A DNA stretch of 17,911 nucleotides from PFL42 sp964492235 (lineage in GTDB: Bacteria; Chloroflexota; Anaerolineae; Anaerolineales; E44-bin32): the NCBI GenBank assembly GCA_964492235.1, contig CAZBJQ010000050.1, positions 1 through 17,911 of the forward strand, given 5' to 3'. Each line of letters starts with the position of its first letter. Positions within the stretch are counted from its first letter, which is position 1. The notes under the pieces are model-generated. The model worked only from the letters and a program-made list of their open reading frames with translations, had not been told where the DNA came from and did no database searches. The position numbers were made by a program, and so were the translations under genes. Shown in pieces: positions 13,471 to 17,911 of this stretch.

Positions 13471-15270
13471 TCAGGATCGCTCCAGACCGTCCGTCTCTCG
13501 GCTGGCCTGAATAGCCAGGTCGATGTACAGCGCCGCCGTCCAGCCAAAGGTCGAAGCCGCCGCAGGCGGGCCCTTCCCGGTCACCGGGTGATAGTACTCA
13601 TGCAGGTCCGCCTCCCCGCTGACCAGCTCGAGCGTCCTTTTCCGCAGCTCCCGGGCGATGTCGTCATAGCCGCTCCGTTGCAGGCCCTCGATCAACAGGT
13701 AATTGACGTTGATCCATGTTGGGCCGCGCCACATCCTCTCGGCGTCGTGCTTTGGGTCGTCGAGGGCGACCGTGGGAACCGGGAAGCGCGGCCAGAACTG
13801 GCGCTCATCGGTCAGATGTGCCACCAGCCTCCGGGTCATTCCTGGCGGCAGCCGGCCGGTGATCAGGGGGAACAGGCTGAAGGGCGTGCGCACCTGGATG
13901 GCCTTCCCGTTGCGGCGCGCCCAGAACAACCCCGCCGAGTCGTCCCACAGGTGATCGGTCATGCGCCGCGCCAAACCGTCTGCCTGCTTTTCCCACAGCT
14001 GTGCCTCCTCCTTCTCGCCGAGCACCTGGGCGATCTTGCTCAGTGCTTCCTGCTGCAGGCACAGGTACGTGTTGAGGTCTGGCGATTCGACCGGCATGCC
14101 TTCGTCCCACAGCGGGCTGTCGTCCAGGCCGGACGAGTACGGGTGGTGATACTCACAAAGCCCATTGTGGTCGACATCGTTCTTCTCGAACCACCACGAG
14201 TTGGAACGAACCAGGGGCTCGTAGATCTCGTCCAGGAATTCGCGGTCCCGGTCCTGCTCGTACAGCTTCCAGGCAGCCCAGGCGATCAGCGGCGGCTTGG
14301 TCACGTCGGCTTCGACGGGGTAGGTCAAGTGCGTCACCGTTCCTTCATCATGGACGGCGTCGGGAATCATCCCATCTTCACGTTGGTGGTCGAGCAGAAT
14401 GCGTAACTGGTCTTGCGCTAACCGCGGCTCGACATACCTGTAAGCCAAGGCGTGGAAGAAGTTGTCCCACTGCCAGGAACCGACATAGTAGAACTTGGAG
14501 GGGGTCATCACCTCGCGGGTCACGTAATAGCGCGATGAGATCAACCCGGCCCGCATTGTCCACCAGGCGTAGTAATACTGAGGGCGCAGCGCCTGTACCA
14601 CGCCGGGGACCGCCGCAAACCAGTCATGCCAGCGGCGTTCGGATGCCTGCAGCCCCGCGGAGACCTGCGGCACCCACCGATTGAACCCCAGGCGCGGCGT
14701 GATGTTGATGAGCAGGCCGCGCTCGCCTTGTGAAGCATCAACCGCCAGGCGGATCAGGTGCCGGCCGGCGCCCGCGTTGGCCGCTTCATTCCGAAGAATG
14801 GCGGCATTGGTGGTGTAGGCCAGGTTGCGCCGGATTTCGCCCGTCAGCCGCAAGACGCCGCCCCGGCGATCCGTCTGCACCTGATCGAGATATGCATGGA
14901 ACCGTACGCCGCAGCGGGCCGCCGGCAGTCCAACCAGCAGGGTCTCGCTGTCCAGAAAAGTGATTGTGAACGCTCCGATCGCCGTGCGGCAGATCACACA
15001 GTGCGGGTAAGTCGACAGCTCCACCTCAAGCGCTTCGCCCTCTTCGTCTGTCCATTGCAGTCCTTCCACTATCGACGGCCGCACCCGGTAGGCGTGAGGC
15101 TCCCGCTCCCGCTTCAACCAGCGCTCGGCCAGTCGGATCGCGAAACCATCCCCATCGCGCAGCAGCATCAGTCGTGAGCCGCGTTCGGTGAACGGGATCC
15201 GTTTGAGGTCAATACGGTTCCGCAGCAGTGCCAGATAAGCCGACCTGGTTTCGTTCATGTCACGTCTCAT
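13471..15270 (-). CDS. GH63-type glycoside hydrolase (MGH1/YgjK-like)
   Basis: A 599-residue protein with a beta-rich N-terminal domain (about 1-220) and an (alpha/alpha)6 barrel (about 225-590). Barrel motifs of the GH63/mannosylglycerate-hydrolase-like group are clear: GSWQWDNFFHA with Asp269, HQREDGMIPDAV, SGLDDSPLWDEG with Asp383/Asp384 as the likely general acid, RGPTWINVNYLLIEGL, and HEYYHPVTG with Glu558 as the likely base, then FGWTAALYIDL. The family hydrolyses alpha-glucosides, or glucosyl- or mannosylglycerate. No signal peptide is visible, so it is probably cytoplasmic. The gene follows the GH13_18 phosphorylase: its first ATG (15270) overlaps that stop, and a second ATG (15258) begins one base after it, so the exact start is undecided but coupling is likely. 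The substrate is inferred from the neighbour only. Catalytic residue assignments come from motif position, not alignment. Confidence 0.87.
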   Translation of the reverse strand: MRRDMNETRSAYLALLRNRIDLKRIPFTERGSRLMLLRDGDGFAIRLAERWLKREREPHAYRVRPSIVEGLQWTDEEGEALEVELSTYPHCVICRTAIGAFTITFLDSETLLVGLPAARCGVRFHAYLDQVQTDRRGGVLRLTGEIRRNLAYTTNAAILRNEAANAGAGRHLIRLAVDASQGERGLLINITPRLGFNRWVPQVSAGLQASERRWHDWFAAVPGVVQALRPQYYYAWWTMRAGLISSRYYVTREVMTPSKFYYVGSWQWDNFFHALAYRYVEPRLAQDQLRILLDHQREDGMIPDAVHDEGTVTHLTYPVEADVTKPPLIAWAAWKLYEQDRDREFLDEIYEPLVRSNSWWFEKNDVDHNGLCEYHHPYSSGLDDSPLWDEGMPVESPDLNTYLCLQQEALSKIAQVLGEKEEAQLWEKQADGLARRMTDHLWDDSAGLFWARRNGKAIQVRTPFSLFPLITGRLPPGMTRRLVAHLTDERQFWPRFPVPTVALDDPKHDAERMWRGPTWINVNYLLIEGLQRSGYDDIARELRKRTLELVSGEADLHEYYHPVTGKGPPAAASTFGWTAALYIDLAIQASRETDGLERS

Positions 15271-16087
15271 CCGGCCTGAGCCACATCGTCTGGTAGGGCA
15301 TCAGGCGGATCGTCCGCCTATCGGGGGTTCTTTCCCCGGTCAGAAGATCCACCATCGGACCCCCGCCAACGGCGATCTCCTGCGCCTCATCTCGCACACT
15401 GCACGCACACAACACGCGCGATTCGCCGTCCAGGGATGTTCGCCACAGCATCAGCGCACCTCCGCCGGCGTCCAGCACCTGTTGGCCTCCGTGCGGATGG
15501 AAGGCCGCCGATGCGGCGCGTACCGTCAACAGTCGCAGGTAGCGGTTGAGGACCTGCCGACGTCGCGAGCCGGTCTGCGCCAGCTCGGCCTCAAGCCCTG
15601 CACGATCCAGCCTCTGGCGGTTGATCGTGCGCTTGCGCCCTGTCCGCATCACTCCCTCCGGCCATCCACTCGACCCGAACAGGCTGTGAAAGTAGACGCC
15701 CGGGACGCCGCGCAGTGAAAGCATGATACTTTGTGACGCCATGAAGCGGTCAACCTGCGTATCAGGCGCTCCCGGCCTGGCGGGATTGGTCAACGCGTCA
15801 AAGAAGTTCACGTTCAGCTCGTAGGGACTCTCCGATCCGTCCTGGTTGCGTTTGTACGAGACCAGGCCACCTCGGCCCAGAACCGTCTCGACCAGCGCCT
15901 CAATCTCACCCTCCGGCAGGAGGCCGCGGGCCGCGTTCAGCCCGATGCCGTCATGCGAGGCCAGGAAATTGAAGAACGTCACATGTTCAGAGGGCGGCTC
16001 GAGGCTGGCCGCCCAGGACGTCAGAGCTGCCGCACTTCCCTTGATCAGTGCATGCAGCACCAGCGGTGGAAGGGCGAAGCTGTACAC
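15260..16087 (-). CDS. GH13_18 sugar phosphorylase, C-terminal part (after apparent frameshift)
   Basis: This is the second half of a sucrose-phosphorylase-like protein whose first half is in another frame (16045-17004). The frame really begins before the ATG at 16087: upstream codons read AENISYFGDGRNEAQWVY, which continues the family sequence after VTETNV. Family features are ALPPLVLHAL, FLASHDGIGL with the transition-state Asp of the GH13 triad, GVPGVYFHSLFGS, and the NRQRLD segment typical of sugar phosphorylases of this subfamily. The last residues (MPYQTMWLRPDE) form the C-terminal strand. Its stop TGA (15262-15260) lies beside the GH63 start, so both belong to one operon. If the frameshift is a sequencing error, the intact enzyme is about 580 residues. 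Confidence 0.8.
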   Translation of the reverse strand: MYSFALPPLVLHALIKGSAAALTSWAASLEPPSEHVTFFNFLASHDGIGLNAARGLLPEGEIEALVETVLGRGGLVSYKRNQDGSESPYELNVNFFDALTNPARPGAPDTQVDRFMASQSIMLSLRGVPGVYFHSLFGSSGWPEGVMRTGRKRTINRQRLDRAGLEAELAQTGSRRRQVLNRYLRLLTVRAASAAFHPHGGQQVLDAGGGALMLWRTSLDGESRVLCACSVRDEAQEIAVGGGPMVDLLTGERTPDRRTIRLMPYQTMWLRPDET

Positions 16088-17004
16088 CCACTGCGCCTCA
16101 TTCCGTCCATCCCCAAAGTACGAAATGTTCTCCGCCTGCCCACGTTGGTCTCGGTCACAAGCTTGACGTGCGGCGCCACCTCATCCAGCACTGCTCGCAG
16201 CAATTGCACGACCCGATGCGTCTGTGCGAGATGAATGCAGGGGGTGCCGACTTCCTTCCATAAATAGGCAATCGCGTCGAGCCGAAGGATGTATGCGCCG
16301 TGGGCCACGTACTCGAGCAGGACATCCACCATCTCGACCAGCACGTCCGGATTGCCATAGTTGAGATCCACCTGGTCCGAGCTGAACGTCGTCCAGAGAT
16401 CCACCTGGCCTCCAGCCGTGTGGAAGGCTGTCAACAAGGGGGAAGTGCGTGGGCGCACGACCTGATTCAGGTCGATCGATGGATCGATCTGAATGAACCA
16501 GTCCCGATACGGTGCCTGCTGGCGCAGGAAAGAACGAAACCACTCGCTCCCGGCCGAGACGTGATTCAGGACAAGATCCACCATCAAGTGGCGCCGGCGC
16601 GCCAGGTGCTCGATGTCACCCCAACCGCCGAGGGCCGGATCTACCCGGCGGAAATCCACTACCGAGAACCCGTCATCGGAAGAAGAGGGAAAGAACGGGA
16701 GGACATGCACGCCGCTGATCGCCTGGCCGACGTGCGCCTCGAGGAAGGACGCCAGGCTCGCCAGCGGCGTCATGCCGGGTGCGTTCACCATGTCGCCATA
16801 GGCGATCAACACCGCCTCCCGCTGACTGACCCACTCCCGGTCGTCCGGCGCAGCCACATGCGCCTTGCGCAGGAAAGCCGCCATCCGTTCGGTCAGCCGG
16901 GCCAGGCAGGGCTCAGCCGCCGCCTGGCCGTACAGGTACGTCAGATGGGAGCGGGCGACCGCCGCAAACCCCGGCGTCATCCCGGCCGCAGTCGCCTGCG
17001 CCAT
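16045..17004 (-). CDS. GH13_18 sugar phosphorylase, N-terminal part (before apparent frameshift)
   Basis: The first half of an alpha-glucoside phosphorylase of the sucrose phosphorylase subfamily, which uses phosphate to split a glucoside into glucose 1-phosphate and the aglycone. The TIM-barrel signatures are clear: HVLPFFPSSSDDGFSVVDF (residues 100-118), MVDLVLNHVS (141-150), LRLDAIAYLWKE with nucleophile Asp243, and KLVTETNV with acid/base Glu285. After residue 288 the frame departs from the family (GRRRTFRTLGMDG) and stops early at 16045, while the expected continuation lies one frame over. A one-base loss near 16135-16142 explains this. The start ATG 17004 has only a weak AAAGAGAG ribosome binding site; Met9 is an alternative. 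In GH13_18 next to GH63, glucosylglycerate phosphorylase is a candidate activity besides sucrose or glucosylglycerol phosphorylase; this is inference. Confidence 0.8.
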   Translation of the reverse strand: MAQATAAGMTPGFAAVARSHLTYLYGQAAAEPCLARLTERMAAFLRKAHVAAPDDREWVSQREAVLIAYGDMVNAPGMTPLASLASFLEAHVGQAISGVHVLPFFPSSSDDGFSVVDFRRVDPALGGWGDIEHLARRRHLMVDLVLNHVSAGSEWFRSFLRQQAPYRDWFIQIDPSIDLNQVVRPRTSPLLTAFHTAGGQVDLWTTFSSDQVDLNYGNPDVLVEMVDVLLEYVAHGAYILRLDAIAYLWKEVGTPCIHLAQTHRVVQLLRAVLDEVAPHVKLVTETNVGRRRTFRTLGMDGMRRSGCTASPFHRWCCMH

Positions 17005-17069
17005 GCTGCTCTCTTTCGCTGCGCTCGTGCAGCGCCGGATCGCAAAGGCCCCTCGACTTCTCTCTCGCC

Positions 17070-17078
17070 GTTATACCA
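17070..17078 (-). promoter_or_regulatory. Extended -10 promoter of the glycosidase operon
   Basis: On the minus strand TGG-TATAAC (TATAAC at 17075-17070) lies about 65 bases before the GH13_18 ATG. No good -35 is present at 17 bp. Transcription would start near 17063 and read through the GH13_18 and GH63 genes. Confidence 0.5.
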
Positions 17079-17248
17079 TCGGTTGTCGCCTGAAGGCAGT
17101 CAGCCACCCGAGCCTTGCCCACCGGACAGAGAGGCAATACAGGCCATGACAGCGGCCGCGGCGCCCGTAGTACGATAGGGCCGACGCAAGAAGACGAACC
17201 CGGCCCGCCGGCCTCCTCGGGGGGCAACGGGTCCGACGAGGGCCTCCG

Positions 17249-17464
17249 GTGGAAGAGCCGTTGGTCGAATGTCATTCGGGCTATACTTATGCGGAACGCC
17301 CAATCGCTCTTCACTGGGAAGGCCGCCGCCTGCCGATCGAGGCGATCGAGGCCCGCTGGCGGCTCCCGGGAGGCCAGGGATTCCGCGTTCGAACCGAGGA
17401 CGGCCAGGTTTTTGAGCTGTTCTACGGTGAACTGCATGACGAGTGGCGCGTCCACCAACCTTGA
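17249..17464 (+). CDS. Small conserved-looking hypothetical protein
   Basis: A 71-residue protein starting at GTG 17249 with GAGG at 17238-17241. It contains ECHSGYTYAERPIALHWEGR near the N-terminus, a middle segment IEAIEARWRLPGGQGFRVRT and a C-terminal GQVFELFYGELHDEWRVHQ. The pattern of alternating hydrophobic and charged residues suggests a small all-beta fold. I recall similar short proteins in other Chloroflexota genomes but know no function. No membrane helix or signal peptide. It ends 24 bp before the aminotransferase start, which has its own AGGAG, so the two are probably one operon. A weak TACGAT -10 at 17171-17176 could serve it and would be divergent to the glycosidase operon promoter. 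Confidence 0.7.
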   Translation: MEEPLVECHSGYTYAERPIALHWEGRRLPIEAIEARWRLPGGQGFRVRTEDGQVFELFYGELHDEWRVHQP

Positions 17465-17488
17465 AAGCCCCTTCAGGAGCCGACCCGC

Positions 17489-17911
17489 ATGCGCGACTTC
17501 GTTGCCAAGCGCGTGGCAGCCGTGCCACCTTCCGGCATACGTCGCTTCTTCGACATCGTCGCCACCATGGACGATGTCATCTCGCTCGGGATCGGTGAGC
17601 CCGACTTCGTCACCCCACCCGAGATCTTAGACGCAGGCATTCGCTCCCTGCGCAGCGGCAAGACTCACTACACATCCAATTCCGGCACCCACGAACTGCG
17701 AGACGCCGTGGCCGCCAATATCCAGCGGCTGTACGGTGTTAGCTATGAACCGCGCAGCGAGATCCTGATCACGGTCGGGGTCTCCGAGGCGCTGTACCTG
17801 GCCCTCACGGCCGTGCTCGATCCCGGCGATGAGGTGATCGTCCCCACCCCGTCCTTTGTCGCCTATCAGCCGGAGGTGCTGCTCGCCGGCGGCGTCCCGG
17901 TTCCTCTGCAG
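17489..17911 (+). CDS. PLP-dependent aminotransferase class I/II, 5' part (3' end outside window)
   Basis: The first 141 codons of a fold-type I aminotransferase, cut by the window end. The start ATG 17489 has AGGAG at 17475-17479. Family motifs are the N-terminal MRDFVAKRVAAVPPSGIRRFFD, the substrate-contact segment ISLGIGEPDFVTPPEI, HYTSNSGTHELRDAVA, the cofactor-phosphate segment ITVGVSEALYLALTAVLDPGDEVIVP, and TPSFVAYQPEVLLAGGVPVPL. The PLP-binding lysine lies beyond the window. It likely exchanges the amino group of an amino acid with 2-oxoglutarate; aspartate or aromatic substrates are typical, but the substrate cannot be fixed from this part. It is downstream of the small protein gene by 24 bp and probably co-transcribed. 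Confidence 0.9.
   Translation, partial: MRDFVAKRVAAVPPSGIRRFFDIVATMDDVISLGIGEPDFVTPPEILDAGIRSLRSGKTHYTSNSGTHELRDAVAANIQRLYGVSYEPRSEILITVGVSEALYLALTAVLDPGDEVIVPTPSFVAYQPEVLLAGGVPVPLQ

Noticed and set aside
13354..14406. 350-codon open frame on the plus strand opposite the GH63 gene
   Set aside because: It is antisense to a gene with clear GH63 motifs; its composition is that of a shadow frame in GC-rich DNA and it has no ribosome binding site.
16300..17178. 292-codon plus-strand frame
   Set aside because: It is antisense to the GH13_18 N-terminal half, whose catalytic motifs are unambiguous.

Overview
The window is about 17.9 kb of GC-rich bacterial DNA with dense, mostly short operons. Gene content and protein style (Thr-Pro-rich secreted lamin-tail protein, bacterial PH-domain membrane protein, PspC miniprotein, LTA4-hydrolase-like M1 peptidase, gatCA next to a sugar nucleotidyltransferase, GH63 next to GH13_18) suggest a member of the Chloroflexota, probably Anaerolineae-like. 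That placement is an inference from protein style; no rRNA or other phylogenetic marker is present. I see no rRNA, tRNA, CRISPR array, insertion sequence or prophage gene.

Layout. 1-349: 3' end of a membrane protein cut by the window edge. 753-2525 (+): M1 metallopeptidase of the leukotriene A4 hydrolase type. 2699-3803 (-): a hypothetical basic protein followed by a bacterial PH-domain membrane protein, convergent with the peptidase and separated from it by a perfect hairpin. 3804-4349: divergent intergenic region with two hairpins, a sigma70-type promoter and a long leader. 4350-7007 (+): secreted protein with a Thr/Pro/Ser linker built of four 84-bp tandem repeats and three lamin-tail domains, two of them an obvious duplication. 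7291-9452 (+): an array of short genes, each followed by a strong hairpin: two paralogous proteins of unknown function, a small membrane protein and a PspC protein. 9758-9988 (+): a possible small gene behind a structured leader. 10068-12855 (+): gatC, gatA and an NDP-sugar pyrophosphorylase in one tightly packed operon. 12856-13470: convergent spacer without a recognisable gene. 13471-17004 (-): a two-gene operon for alpha-glucoside metabolism, a GH13_18 sugar phosphorylase (split by an apparent one-base frameshift) followed by a GH63-type glycosidase. 17249-17911 (+): a short conserved-looking protein and the start of a PLP-dependent aminotransferase that runs off the window.

The most unusual signal is regulatory. 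Both paralogous unknown genes (7291 and 8075) carry the same promoter layout: a 12-bp element close to ATGCGnnTTTCA occurs twice before each gene, exactly 32 bp apart in both cases, and the proximal copy starts exactly 24 bp before an extended -10 box (TGCTAnnnT). This looks like a duplicated gene plus its operator, bound by a regulator contacting sites about three helical turns apart. Several other genes here also use a TGCTA-type extended -10, and two appear to be transcribed leaderless or nearly so (the hypothetical gene at 3803 and gatC).
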